Shown: piece after piece, positions 14,764 through 23,342 of the stretch
How the letters are laid out: every line of letters starts with the position of its first letter
Numbering within the stretch: the first letter of the stretch is position 1
Origin: Bdellovibrionia bacterium
Lineage (GTDB): Bacteria > Bdellovibrionota > Bdellovibrionia > Bdellovibrionales > UBA1609
Direction of reading: 5' to 3'
Assembly: GCA_030432925.1 (NCBI GenBank)
Contig: JAUILT010000006.1
Location: 1-54,813, forward strand
Length of the DNA stretch: 54,813 nt
Position numbers and translations under genes: made by a program
Notes under the pieces: model-generated
Databases searched by the model: none
Told to the model about the DNA's origin: nothing
Seen by the model: the letters and a program-made list of their open reading frames with translations, nothing else

Positions 14764-15795
14764 ATGGTGGAGTCAGTGGACCAAGACAAATGTCTAATTC
14801 GATTTCCCCTCAAGGCACCCGTTGAGGAACAGACAAGCAAAACAAACTTCCGACTAGATGAAGATAGTCATGAAAATTCTTCGTTAGCAATGTCTATGAT
14901 TCCTTCCTTGGATGACCTGATTCAAAATGCGGAAGTACTTGTTCGTGCCAAAGACTTTGATCTTGCCAAAAATTTAGTAGGTCGTTCTCTTCAGTTTTAT
15001 CCCCGCAGTCAGAAATTACTTAACCTTTTAGCAGAGGTTTCTGTAATTTTAAAAGATTGGGATATGGTGGAAAAATCTTATCGTGCCCTTGTTGAAATGA
15101 ATGGATCTGAAGAAAATGTTTTAAAGTTTTGTGAAACTTTGCAACGAACGGGCCGGTACTCAGAGGCAAGACAGCAGTACTCAGACCTTTTGGCGAGAAT
15201 TCATCTTTCAGAAGAAAACCTTTTTCAGGTTTATAAGGATCTTGGAAACCTTTGCATGCGTGAAGATGATTTAGATTCGGCAGAGGAGTATTATAATAAG
15301 GCCTTTGCTATTGATCACTACTCAGATGCATTGCTCGTTAATTTCGGTACATTGGAGCTGAAGAAGGGGCAGACAGAAACAGCACTTAAAAGGTATCGCG
15401 AAGCGCTTGAAGTGAATTCTGAAAATTCTCAGGCATGGGTGGGGTTAGCATTAATCCATAGAGAGTACGGTGATTTTGAACTCTCTTACGCCAATGTTAG
15501 TTCTGCATTAGATCACGACCCTTTTAACATATCGGCGTTAAAGCTTTTTTCGGATTGGTCCGCAGCGGCAGGCCGTTCGCAAGCCGCAATTCAAAAATTA
15601 ATTGAATACCTGAAGACTCATGATCAGGATGAAGAAATTCTACTTATTCTTGCAAAAATGTATTTTGTTTCAGGTCAGGCCTCTTTGGCGGTGATTGAAG
15701 CAGAAAAAGTGTTTTCCCTCAACCCAGAGAATAGAGAGGCCTATAATTTTCTTCAAGTGATCATGGAGCATGCTCAAAGGAGTGAGAACACTTGA
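14764..15795 (+). CDS. TPR-repeat protein heading the glycosylation block
   Basis: About 343 residues, starting at the ATG at 14764 (or the GTG at 14767) behind a perfect AAGGAG; a frame open from 14653 lacks a site. After a ~45-residue polar N-terminus, residues about 50-340 hold seven or so tetratricopeptide repeats, for example LGNLCMREDDLDSAEEYYNK followed by AFAIDHYSDALL, and LKRYREALEVNSENSQAWVG. TPR proteins scaffold complexes, and in glycosylation loci they often partner or precede glycosyltransferases. It is translationally coupled to the next gene (the stop overlaps the TTG start). An inverted repeat TTGACAG/CTGTCAA at 14642-14680 lies upstream. No catalytic motif seen. Confidence 0.8.
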   Translation: MVESVDQDKCLIRFPLKAPVEEQTSKTNFRLDEDSHENSSLAMSMIPSLDDLIQNAEVLVRAKDFDLAKNLVGRSLQFYPRSQKLLNLLAEVSVILKDWDMVEKSYRALVEMNGSEENVLKFCETLQRTGRYSEARQQYSDLLARIHLSEENLFQVYKDLGNLCMREDDLDSAEEYYNKAFAIDHYSDALLVNFGTLELKKGQTETALKRYREALEVNSENSQAWVGLALIHREYGDFELSYANVSSALDHDPFNISALKLFSDWSAAAGRSQAAIQKLIEYLKTHDQDEEILLILAKMYFVSGQASLAVIEAEKVFSLNPENREAYNFLQVIMEHAQRSENT

Positions 15796-16430
15796 TTGAG
15801 TTCAAGATAGCCAAGGATGGTACAAGAATCTTCTCATGGCAAGGAAAGCTTATCTGCTCGGGAACTCGTCCTGGTGATGAGGCCAAAAAATGGGTTGAAA
15901 GGCATTCAAACCAGATTCGCAAATGTAAATCTATTATAGTTCTTGGATTAGCTAATGGATTTCATGTGGCGGAACTGGCTAAGAAGTTTCCTGGAATCAG
16001 AGTATGTGTAATCAATGACAATGATAAGTTTTTGGTTCCATCAACACAGGTACTTGATATTCAATCTTCGCTTTTTGAGGTAATTACCGTTCAGAGCGTG
16101 GAAGATTTAAAGTATGCCACAAAAATTAGAAAGATTTTGAATATGCCTTATGCTGTGATCAAATTTGCACCAGCCGTTGCCTTGAATCAAAAATTTTATA
16201 CACAAGTCGGTGAATTGCTATTGGGAAGAACTCAAGAGGCGCTTCGGTTTTGTTTGGCATGTCGAGGTGATGATTGGGCAGGCGTTAATGTAAATGGAAT
16301 TAAAGAGTCTTATCAAAAGCAAGGGCTTCAACTCATCAGCTTTAAAAACCTACAAGAATCACTTTTCAAAAGCAAAAGTGCTCATAGAACAAAAATCATG
16401 GGTCGAGTCCTTTCGGAGTTAATACGATGA
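15792..16430 (+). CDS. Maf-like (motility accessory factor) N-terminal-domain protein, putative
   Basis: 212 residues from a TTG that overlaps the preceding stop codon. The segment KSIIVLGLANGFHVAELAKK, followed by a strand ending VCVIND, resembles the Rossmann-like N-terminal part of the flagellin-modifying Maf glycosyltransferases, where a G-L-x-x-G-Y/F-H loop is conserved. The large central DUF115-type catalytic domain of full Maf is absent, so this could be a truncated or accessory form, or another Rossmann protein. Its stop overlaps the start of the first GT9 gene (ATGA). Position between a TPR protein and two glycosyltransferases downstream of fliD/fliS supports a filament-modification role, by inference. 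Confidence 0.45.
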   Translation: MIEFKIAKDGTRIFSWQGKLICSGTRPGDEAKKWVERHSNQIRKCKSIIVLGLANGFHVAELAKKFPGIRVCVINDNDKFLVPSTQVLDIQSSLFEVITVQSVEDLKYATKIRKILNMPYAVIKFAPAVALNQKFYTQVGELLLGRTQEALRFCLACRGDDWAGVNVNGIKESYQKQGLQLISFKNLQESLFKSKSAHRTKIMGRVLSELIR

Positions 16431-17866
16431 AAAGGCTTGCTGTTAGTTTATTGAGACTTGGAGATATTCTTATGCTTGTTCCTGCACTCCAGTCATTAAA
16501 AGTAATTCACCCTGACGACGAATTACATTTGCTCATCAACGAGAACTTCAAGCATATTGAGCCATTGCTTCCGTTTATAGATAAGATTCACTTTTTTCCA
16601 AGGGAGGTTTTACAACAGGATCTGAGTGATTCAGACACTCCAATTCTTGCAGCTTTTGATAAATTAGATCATTTTTTAGAAGATCTCAATCGTAATAATT
16701 ATCAGGAAGTGATTAACTTTACCCACAATACGCTCAGTGCTTGTGTGAGCTCACTCATTAAAGCTGATAGACGAGTGGGGCTACAGGTGGACGCTCAGGA
16801 TCAACTAATGATTCAAGGAAATTGGTTTCAAATTCTGAATCAGCCGGCCTCCAAAATGCCGTGGCACTTCTCTGAAGTCTATTTAAAGGCTGTGGGAGAA
16901 GAAGGATATCGACCTCCTATATTTCCGGGCGAAAATCAGAGGGCTGAGTCTCGCCTTTTGCTTCAGCCATTTACCAGTGAAGACAGAAAATTTTGGAGCC
17001 CTGACAATTGGAGGAAGTACTTAGGACCAATTCTAAAAGATAATATATTTAAGCAGTGTGAAGTCCTGGCAGCCCCCTTTGAAAAGGAAAAAGCAGAGAG
17101 ATTTATTCAAGAAATAAATTTACAAAATCACTCTATAGGTATTTATTGCTGTCATCTTGAAGAGGCTCTGGTTCGAATTCGGCAAAGCCAACTATTAATA
17201 ACGGTGGACACCTCTATAAAGCATTTGGCTGCAGGGACCAGAATTTCAATAATTGAACTTGCTTTGGGGGGGAGTCGAGCAGAGCATACTGGAGCTTTTA
17301 GGGATAATGTGCTTGTACTGTCATCACCTGAGAATTCTCCTCCAACTCAAGGGGTTTTTCATGTGACGAAAGGTTATTTGAAGAACCACCTATTGACAGA
17401 TTTAGGCTCATCTGCAAGCTGTGAGTGGGGTGAGTGGAGAGCTTCTGTATCTTGTTTAACAGATTCGGGCTCATGGACTCTGGTTCCTTTATATGACAAT
17501 CAAAAAGAGTCTGTTCTTGATGAACTTGGAAATTATATGGAGGCTTGTTTTCTACAAGACGAACAAGGAAAGTACTTGGGGAGTAGTGCTTTTAATTGTG
17601 TTGAGACTCTAAAGACTCACTTATCACCTTCACAGTGGAAGGATTTAGCTCGGCAGTTAGCAGAGAAAGAGAAAGACTGTGAAGAATCTCTTGATAGAAT
17701 AAGGAGCATGAGGACTCAGATCAGGAGCGAAATATCTGAATCTTCTGTTGTTGATTATTCTAAGGTTCAGACATTTAGTAAATGTATTGGAAAGTTAAAA
17801 AGAAAGCAGGAATACAATAGGAGGTTTCTGCGAACAGTAAAGTTACACGTGATGGAGATGCCATGA
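16427..17866 (+). CDS. GT9-family (heptosyltransferase-like) glycosyltransferase with C-terminal extension
   Basis: 479 residues. The N-terminus MKRLAVSLLRLGDILMLVPA is the GT9/ADP-heptose:LPS heptosyltransferase signature (R-x-x-x-LGD-x-(I/V)-x-x-x-P). The C-terminal Rossmann half has the expected nucleotide-sugar region (LLITVDTSIKHLAAGT, where GT9 enzymes have D-(S/T)-x-x-x-H-x-A-A). Residues beyond about 350 form an extra, partly coiled-coil tail not typical of LPS heptosyltransferases (about 350 residues). GT9-like enzymes in this context may glycosylate flagellin rather than LPS. ATGA overlaps with both neighbours indicate tight translational coupling. Confidence 0.8.
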   Translation: MKRLAVSLLRLGDILMLVPALQSLKVIHPDDELHLLINENFKHIEPLLPFIDKIHFFPREVLQQDLSDSDTPILAAFDKLDHFLEDLNRNNYQEVINFTHNTLSACVSSLIKADRRVGLQVDAQDQLMIQGNWFQILNQPASKMPWHFSEVYLKAVGEEGYRPPIFPGENQRAESRLLLQPFTSEDRKFWSPDNWRKYLGPILKDNIFKQCEVLAAPFEKEKAERFIQEINLQNHSIGIYCCHLEEALVRIRQSQLLITVDTSIKHLAAGTRISIIELALGGSRAEHTGAFRDNVLVLSSPENSPPTQGVFHVTKGYLKNHLLTDLGSSASCEWGEWRASVSCLTDSGSWTLVPLYDNQKESVLDELGNYMEACFLQDEQGKYLGSSAFNCVETLKTHLSPSQWKDLARQLAEKEKDCEESLDRIRSMRTQIRSEISESSVVDYSKVQTFSKCIGKLKRKQEYNRRFLRTVKLHVMEMP

Positions 17867-18042
17867 AAGACAAGAGGAAAGAGCTTGAGAGTGAATTGAA
17901 GCGATTGAATGAATCAACAAAGAGGCTCATACAGACAAGAGGGTACACCAAAGAAGTGGACAAATTAAAAATGTTAGAAGAGTTGATTAGGGAGCAGCTG
18001 GGTAATGAAAATTTTATTTGTTCAACTAGCACGACTCGGTGA
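17863..18042 (+). CDS. 59-residue coiled-coil protein between the two GT9 genes
   Basis: A short gene starting at an ATG that overlaps the stop of the first GT9 gene (ATGA), with GGAG seven bases upstream, and ending 38 bases inside the second GT9 gene. The product begins MKDKRKELESELKRLNEST and is almost wholly charged helix with Leu spaced like a coiled coil, followed by a short polar tail. Perfect coupling on the 5' side argues that it is translated. It could bridge the two glycosyltransferases or simply position ribosomes for the downstream start. Function unknown. Confidence 0.6.
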   Translation: MKDKRKELESELKRLNESTKRLIQTRGYTKEVDKLKMLEELIREQLGNENFICSTSTTR

Positions 18043-19465
18043 TATTTATCAAACTTGGCCCACGGTATTAGCCACACTTCGGCAAAACCCTGAAGCTGAA
18101 ATTCACCTATTGGTGAGAGAGAGGTTTTTAGGGGCTACGATAGGATTGCCAGAATCTGTACGAATACACACTCTTCCCTCGGCAGCGATACTGGGTCCTG
18201 TTATCCGTGATTTGAGAGATATAAATAGCTCTAAGGTAAGGCTGGATGAGTTTCTTGAGTCTTTAGAGGCTGAGAACTTTGATAGGGTTATCAACCTTTC
18301 ATTCTCTCCATTTTCTAGTTTTTTGAATCATTATCTGTGTGATTCAGGGGCTGAGTGTGTTGGTTATAGTCGACATAAAGATGGTTATTTTGATATGCCG
18401 GATGATTTGAGTGCTTATTTTTATGCTCAGGTAGGAGTAGGCCGCTGGAATCGTTATCATTTATCTGAGATTTTTGCATCTATGGCCGGTGTTCAACTGC
18501 AACCTGAAGACTGGACCATTCGCGGGCGCCTGCCATTTTTTGAAAGAGTTTTACCTTCAGAGTATATTGTACTCCATATTGGTGCCAGTCAGTCTGAAAA
18601 GTGTTGGAGGGGAGACCATTGGTCAAGTCTCATGGAACAGATCATGAAAAAAACACAGCTCAATGTGGTGTTAGTAGGCAGCCGTGATGAAGGCCACGAT
18701 GTGGAAAAAGTAGTGGAGAAACACAGGCAAAGAATTTTAAACCTAGTGGGGCGAACAAGAGTTTCGGATTTATTGTTTATCACTCAATGGGCTCAAATTT
18801 GTATTGGAGGAGATAGTGTTGTTATGCACGCAGCCTCTCTTTCGGGAACTCCCTGTTTGAACCTTAGCTGTCAGAAAGTTAATTTTTGGGAAACAGGACC
18901 TGTCAGTTTCGGTAGTGAAGTTATTTGGGCTCCAGGTATCAATGATATTTCAGTAAATCAGGTTTATCAAAGTATGGTCAATATGCTCGATGGACGAACG
19001 GGGGCTGAGGAAAATGCTCATGTTTCAGAGGGGCTGGGTGCAGTAAAGTTCACCTGGAGCAGTCAGGGAGGAACTCATTTTGAATGGGAACTTATACAGG
19101 CCATGTATTCTGGAGGAAAGGTTCCACTTTTGGATGACCCTGTTACTTTTCAGGCATTTTATCGACTGAGAGAGTTGACAGAATTGGCTCTTGAAAAATT
19201 TAACAATGCCAATGAGATGACTTCAGATTTTGTCGCTCTTCTTGACGGCGTTGATCAGGCCATTGAAAGAGTGGGACAATTGAATACAGCCGCGGGAATT
19301 TTAGCACGCTGGTTCATTACAGAAAAAAATCGTTTGAGTCCCCAAAGCTACCAGACTTTAGTCGATAAAACATACCAAATTTATCAAGATCTAAATAAAA
19401 TGTGTAGATTGTTTGTAGGCGATGAGTCCTATCAGTTTGAGCAGGGAGAGATTTATGCAGACTAA
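18005..19465 (+). CDS. Second GT9-family glycosyltransferase
   Basis: 486 residues, starting MKILFVQLARLGDIYQTWP, the same GT9 loop (R-LGD-I). The C-terminal nucleotide-sugar domain shows YIVLHIGASQSEKCW (the H/P-G-A-S-x-x-x-K-x-W motif of heptosyltransferases), then VVLVGSRDEG and ICIGGDSVVMHAASLSGTP (GxDS-x-x-x-H-x-A). A helical tail of about 100 residues (from about 385) exceeds the usual family length, as in the first GT9 gene, so both may bind a common partner there. It overlaps the small coiled-coil gene upstream and the next gene by 11 bases downstream. The acceptor is unknown. Confidence 0.85.
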   Translation: MKILFVQLARLGDIYQTWPTVLATLRQNPEAEIHLLVRERFLGATIGLPESVRIHTLPSAAILGPVIRDLRDINSSKVRLDEFLESLEAENFDRVINLSFSPFSSFLNHYLCDSGAECVGYSRHKDGYFDMPDDLSAYFYAQVGVGRWNRYHLSEIFASMAGVQLQPEDWTIRGRLPFFERVLPSEYIVLHIGASQSEKCWRGDHWSSLMEQIMKKTQLNVVLVGSRDEGHDVEKVVEKHRQRILNLVGRTRVSDLLFITQWAQICIGGDSVVMHAASLSGTPCLNLSCQKVNFWETGPVSFGSEVIWAPGINDISVNQVYQSMVNMLDGRTGAEENAHVSEGLGAVKFTWSSQGGTHFEWELIQAMYSGGKVPLLDDPVTFQAFYRLRELTELALEKFNNANEMTSDFVALLDGVDQAIERVGQLNTAAGILARWFITEKNRLSPQSYQTLVDKTYQIYQDLNKMCRLFVGDESYQFEQGEIYAD

Positions 19466-20066
19466 AAAATGGAGTTTCTCTCAAATCAAGAGTTGCTATT
19501 TGGAGTGTTTGAACCTCAAGTCATTGATCCAAAGAATTAATGAAGAATCTTGGAAGTCCGGGCAAGTTATTTGTGAGATCCGTTTGAATGGAAGGTTTCT
19601 CAGTGAGGAAGAGGAGATTGAACTAGGAGAGATGTCTGTTGAAGAAATACAAACTCTTGAAGTCACAACACAGTCTACAGATGAGCTTATTAAAAACTCA
19701 GTGCAGTCTTATTTACAGCTGATCCCACAAATAAAAAAAGCTGCTATTGATTGCTCGGAGGATTTTAGAGAATACAAAATGAAGGAAGGACAGACTCTTT
19801 TTACTGATGTTCTCGATGGTTGTCGATGGATGACCGATGCTTTGTTTTTATTGAAAAATAGCATGAAAGAGTGGGATGGGTTTCTTGAGCTAGGTCCGGA
19901 GTGGGCGCATTTGGAAAGTCAGTACTCAAATGTTGTTAATGAACTGGTTCAGGCCTATGAATCCAATGACACTTTACTGTTAGCGGATGTTCTTGAATAT
20001 GAACTCTCCAACAGTTTGGATGGATGGGCCAGCGTCTTCGTTAAAATTGATAGTAAAATTCTATGA
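19455..20066 (+). CDS. Hypothetical protein of the flagellar glycosylation operon
   Basis: 203 residues from the ATG at 19455, with GGGAGAG just upstream and an 11-base overlap with the preceding gene. It is acidic and largely alpha-helical, without signal peptide or membrane segment. The N-terminal ~75 residues look like an alpha/beta unit (CEIRLNGRFLSEEEEIELGEM) and the rest is a helical bundle. I do not recognise a family. The stop lies inside the following kinase gene (68-base overlap with its assigned start). Co-transcription with the glycosyltransferases and the kinase suggests a regulatory or scaffold role, but this is only context. Confidence 0.65.
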   Translation: MQTKKWSFSQIKSCYLECLNLKSLIQRINEESWKSGQVICEIRLNGRFLSEEEEIELGEMSVEEIQTLEVTTQSTDELIKNSVQSYLQLIPQIKKAAIDCSEDFREYKMKEGQTLFTDVLDGCRWMTDALFLLKNSMKEWDGFLELGPEWAHLESQYSNVVNELVQAYESNDTLLLADVLEYELSNSLDGWASVFVKIDSKIL

Positions 20067-22065
20067 CGACACAAAGAGTTTAAAAGTGAACAAAGAAGCA
20101 GCTGCCATCTTGATAAATGGAGATGTCTCTCCATCAAAAAAAAAACTTCTAGACCATATTTATGGTCTTTTTGAACTCTCTGAAATCAAAGAGCCCCAGC
20201 AACTTTTAAATATTCACCCTCTGACATCCAAATATGTATTTGTATCACTTGGGGCTAACTTTCTGAAAAACAATATTTGGGAGGAGTGGAGTAAGAAGTC
20301 CTCCAGGGCCATGCGATATATTTTTCTTCTTGAATCATTTGATAGTAAAGAAGTGGCCAGCCTGATTAATAACTTGGAGCCATTGGCTGTGCTGGGACCA
20401 AACTCTACTGTGCAAGAGTTGAATGAGATTTTAAATATGTCCAGGGAAAGTGCGCGTGATAGCGTGAAAAGCCGGGAAACCCTAGAAAAAGTCAAACAAC
20501 AGAATCGACAGTTAGAAATATTGAATCAAAATCTAGAGGCTCTTGTCAGAGATCGAACGAGGGACATTGAGGTTTCAAAAAATCAAATAGAGCTGAAAGT
20601 AAAAAAAGTCAGACAGTTGGTTTCGTTTGTGAAAAGCCTATCTACGGTTAGAAAAATTGAAGATCTTTTAACTATTATTCGTAATGAAATAAAAAAAGCA
20701 TATGGTAAGGGAGAGGCTTTTTTAGCCTGTGATACAGGAGAATATGGCCCATGGATTTTACACTTCCAAAGGGGAGAAACTGCAACTGTGCAGACAAAAA
20801 ACCGTTGGAATACAGGGGTTAAGCTTCGTATCAACGACAGGAAGGACCAGCAGTACCTGGCGAATACATTTTCTAGACCTTTTGGCAGAGTTGTGGCATT
20901 CCCCCTGCAATCAAAGGCCACTGATTCTAGAGATGTTGTATTGTTTGTCGAACATCAGCTGTCTTTAGAGCAAGTCGATGCTTTTATTGATTATATGGGA
21001 GAGCGGCTGCAAAGTTTGAGCCTCGCCCTCGACAGGTCTTTGTTAGAGGTGGATTTGAAGAGAGCCTCATTTTTATGGGAATCAACATTTGATAGCATTG
21101 ATGATCCAATTGCAATTTATAATAAAGACCATGAACTTATTCGATCGAATAAAGCTTTTTCTGAAATTATTGAAACAGTTCAAAAGGACAAAAGCTTTTC
21201 TTCTGAACTCATTGATACGTGTATTGAAAAAAGAGTTTCAGTCAGCCGGTCCTTTAGAGCCGAACAAAGGTTTTTTGATGCTCATTGTGATCCTATTTTA
21301 TTTCATGATGATGATAGGGCTTCTTCTGTGGTGGTTCATTTTGTGGATGTTACAAATTATAAAAACCTTCAGTCCACGATGATACAAAATGAAAAAATGT
21401 CTGCGGTAGGACATCTGGCAGGCAATATTGCTCATGAGCTCAATAACCCCCTGACAGGGATTCGTTCTTTGTGCCAAGTTTTAATTGCAGAACATTCACG
21501 GCGAGAGCAAGTTGTGAATGATCTCAAAGAAGTGGAGAAGGCAGCTTCAAGATCTCAGAAGATCATCAACAACTTATTGTCATTCTCACAATCTGCGACA
21601 GGGAGCGAGTTGAAACGAGTAGACTTGAATCAACTCCTTCAAATGACTCTTCCCTTGTTAAAATCAGTGACATCAGAGCATCGGCGCCATTTTAAATTTC
21701 ATGAAAAAGAAGTTCTTGTAAAGGTGGAGCCTCACTTGACTCAGCAGGTGATCTTTAATCTGATCAATAATGCCTGTCAGGCCATGGGGCAAGAGCCTGG
21801 AGACCTTGAGGTAAAAATTTGTGTGCAGGATAACTTTGCAAAGTTTTCTGTTAGGGATTCTGGTCCGGGAGTTTCTGAGGAACTGGGTAGTGGAATATTT
21901 GAACCCTTTGTCACGACCAAATCCAAGGTTGGGGGAACAGGCTTAGGGCTCAGCATGAGCCAGCGAGTCATTCGTAGTATGGGAGGCGAAATTGGCTTTG
22001 ATTCAAAGCTGGGTAAGGGAGCCTGTTTCTGGTTTCAACTACCGTTGGATGGGGAAACACAATGA
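19999..22065 (+). CDS. Soluble sensor histidine kinase with N-terminal pseudo-receiver, GAF- and PAS-like regions
   Basis: About 688 residues. No membrane segment is seen. Residues ~20-145 look like a degenerate receiver domain (IFLLESFDSKEVASL, then LAVLGPNSTVQELNEIL in the alpha5 region) without a clear phospho-Asp or Lys. A coiled coil (~150-205), a GAF-like region (~210-345) and a PAS-like region (~350-455) follow. HisKA has His479 in NIAHELNNPLTGI, the NtrB/ZraS-type box. HATPase motifs are NLINNACQAM, RDSGPGVS and GTGLGLSM. The start is uncertain: the ATG at 19999 has no good ribosome site and lies inside the upstream gene. The receiver gene immediately downstream (ATGA overlap) is its likely partner. 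Confidence 0.85.
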   Translation: MNSPTVWMDGPASSLKLIVKFYDDTKSLKVNKEAAAILINGDVSPSKKKLLDHIYGLFELSEIKEPQQLLNIHPLTSKYVFVSLGANFLKNNIWEEWSKKSSRAMRYIFLLESFDSKEVASLINNLEPLAVLGPNSTVQELNEILNMSRESARDSVKSRETLEKVKQQNRQLEILNQNLEALVRDRTRDIEVSKNQIELKVKKVRQLVSFVKSLSTVRKIEDLLTIIRNEIKKAYGKGEAFLACDTGEYGPWILHFQRGETATVQTKNRWNTGVKLRINDRKDQQYLANTFSRPFGRVVAFPLQSKATDSRDVVLFVEHQLSLEQVDAFIDYMGERLQSLSLALDRSLLEVDLKRASFLWESTFDSIDDPIAIYNKDHELIRSNKAFSEIIETVQKDKSFSSELIDTCIEKRVSVSRSFRAEQRFFDAHCDPILFHDDDRASSVVVHFVDVTNYKNLQSTMIQNEKMSAVGHLAGNIAHELNNPLTGIRSLCQVLIAEHSRREQVVNDLKEVEKAASRSQKIINNLLSFSQSATGSELKRVDLNQLLQMTLPLLKSVTSEHRRHFKFHEKEVLVKVEPHLTQQVIFNLINNACQAMGQEPGDLEVKICVQDNFAKFSVRDSGPGVSEELGSGIFEPFVTTKSKVGGTGLGLSMSQRVIRSMGGEIGFDSKLGKGACFWFQLPLDGETQ

Positions 22066-22421
22066 AGATTCTGGTTATAGATGATGAGGAGTTGGTGAGA
22101 AAATCTTTGGCTAGAGCGTGTCGGGCTCGTGGGTTTCAAGTGCTTGAGGCCTCTGGAGGTGCTGAGGGGCAGGAGTTATGGGAGAATGAGTCACCTGACT
22201 TAGTTTTTTTGGATGTTTTAATGCCTGATCTTAATGGACCAAAAGTGATTGAAAATCTTCAAGGAAAAATTACAAGTAAAATAGTACTTATGTCCGCTTA
22301 CACGGGAGGGTATGACCTTAACAAGGCTAAATCTCTTGGAGCAGACTTGTTTATTCCCAAGCCTTTTGAGAATATATTTGAAATTGTACAGGTTGCGGAG
22401 GCCCTGGTTGTCGGAAAATAA
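22062..22421 (+). CDS. Single-domain response regulator
   Basis: 119 residues, receiver only. Acidic pocket VIDDEEL (residues 4-10), phospho-acceptor Asp51 (LVFLDVLMPDLNG), Ser/Thr in MSAYTGG and Lys in FIPKPFEN are intact. Coupled by ATGA to the kinase upstream. Its 3' end overlaps the PilZ-like gene, whose start and Shine-Dalgarno lie within its last codons. Together, kinase, receiver and PilZ-like protein look like a compact signalling module joined to the glycosylation operon. Confidence 0.9.
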   Translation: MKILVIDDEELVRKSLARACRARGFQVLEASGGAEGQELWENESPDLVFLDVLMPDLNGPKVIENLQGKITSKIVLMSAYTGGYDLNKAKSLGADLFIPKPFENIFEIVQVAEALVVGK

Positions 22422-22791
22422 TTTTTCAGTCAAAGTCAAAAAAATTCAGCCTTATCCTTTTGAGGTTCGCATTGAGAGAGAAGGTAAAAAAGAAAAGGCG
22501 GAAGCTTTAAAGCTAGTTCTTCATGGACTATTGATAGACATCAAGGCGCTTGTTGTGAAAGTTGGTGAAAACCTTAAGGTAGAACTTTATCTTCCTGCAG
22601 ATCGTGGGGAGATTTTTACAGATGTTAAAGTGATAAAAACTTATGATCATTTTAAGGGAGGGGCAGAAGGTACGAAAGGGAGAAGAATAGCTGAAGTTCA
22701 CTTTCTTCGCCATCCCTTAGCAGAGAAGGATCGTTTAAAAGTGAAGGAATTTCTCAAAGATATTCAGCAGACGGGAACTCTCAAAAAATGA
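22408..22791 (+). CDS. PilZ-like protein (putative c-di-GMP effector)
   Basis: 127 residues from a TTG at 22408, seven bases after a perfect GGAGG (22396-22400). The open frame extends upstream to 22312, but only inside the receiver gene, so this TTG is the better start. The pattern of strands (VKVGENLKVELYLPADRG, then DVKVIKTYDHF, then RIAEVHFLRHPLAEKDRLKV and a final helix) follows the PilZ barrel, where G-x-x-v-x-l is followed by a gVeF-x-x-l...r-x-x-I-x-x-f ending. The diagnostic N-terminal RxxxR and D/NxSxxG c-di-GMP motifs are not clearly present, so ligand binding is doubtful. The stop overlaps the start of rsmD. Confidence 0.55.
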   Translation: MSENNFSVKVKKIQPYPFEVRIEREGKKEKAEALKLVLHGLLIDIKALVVKVGENLKVELYLPADRGEIFTDVKVIKTYDHFKGGAEGTKGRRIAEVHFLRHPLAEKDRLKVKEFLKDIQQTGTLKK

Positions 22792-23342
22792 GAATCATTG
22801 CCGGGCGATTTAAGGGTCACCCACTAGTGGCCTTTAAGGCCTCTCATATCAGGCCGACTACAGATAGAGTTAAAGAGACTATTTTTAATAAGCTGATGGG
22901 GCAGCTCCCAGGTGCCCACGTGTGGGATTTGTACGCTGGCACTGGAAACCTTGGTTTAGAAGCGCTCTCTCGAGGAGCAAGCCATGTCACATTTGTGGAG
23001 AGTCATCGAAAATCTTTACAGATTCTCCAACAGAATATTCTTAAACTGAGGGTTCAAAGTGAGGTGATTGTCCACAAAAGTGACGTCTTTCAGTTTTTAA
23101 AATCCGTAGGCCAGGAAAAGGCTCCAGATATTATTTTTGTGGACCCACCTTTTACACGTGAGTTGGCACATTCCTCTATGCAAGCACTGCAGGAAGCGGA
23201 TGTAACGAATTGTAAAATAGTCATAGAGTCTAAAAAGCAGGAACGTATTGATGATAATTATGGGATGCTCCAACTGTTGGATAGAAAGGGTTTTGGTGAT
23301 AAGACTTTATCAATCTTTTATGCAAAGGATAAAACGGAATGA
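22788..23342 (+). CDS. rsmD: 16S rRNA (guanine966-N2)-methyltransferase RsmD
   Basis: 184 residues, a normal length. RsmD methylates G966 of 16S rRNA in the 30S subunit. The family start MRIIAGRFKG is followed by RPTTDRVKETIFN, SAM motif I VWDLYAGTGNLGLEALSRGA, the acidic residue in VTFVESHRKS, and the catalytic DPPF box (IIFVDPPFT, about residue 120). It overlaps the PilZ-like gene upstream and coaD downstream by ATGA. The rsmD-coaD pair is one of the most conserved bacterial gene neighbourhoods. Confidence 0.95.
   Translation: MRIIAGRFKGHPLVAFKASHIRPTTDRVKETIFNKLMGQLPGAHVWDLYAGTGNLGLEALSRGASHVTFVESHRKSLQILQQNILKLRVQSEVIVHKSDVFQFLKSVGQEKAPDIIFVDPPFTRELAHSSMQALQEADVTNCKIVIESKKQERIDDNYGMLQLLDRKGFGDKTLSIFYAKDKTE

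Noticed and set aside
17100-17200. GGTTCGAATTC resembling a tRNA T-arm
   Set aside because: It lies inside the first GT9 gene with no acceptor stem or anticodon arm around it. No tRNA could be assembled anywhere in the window.
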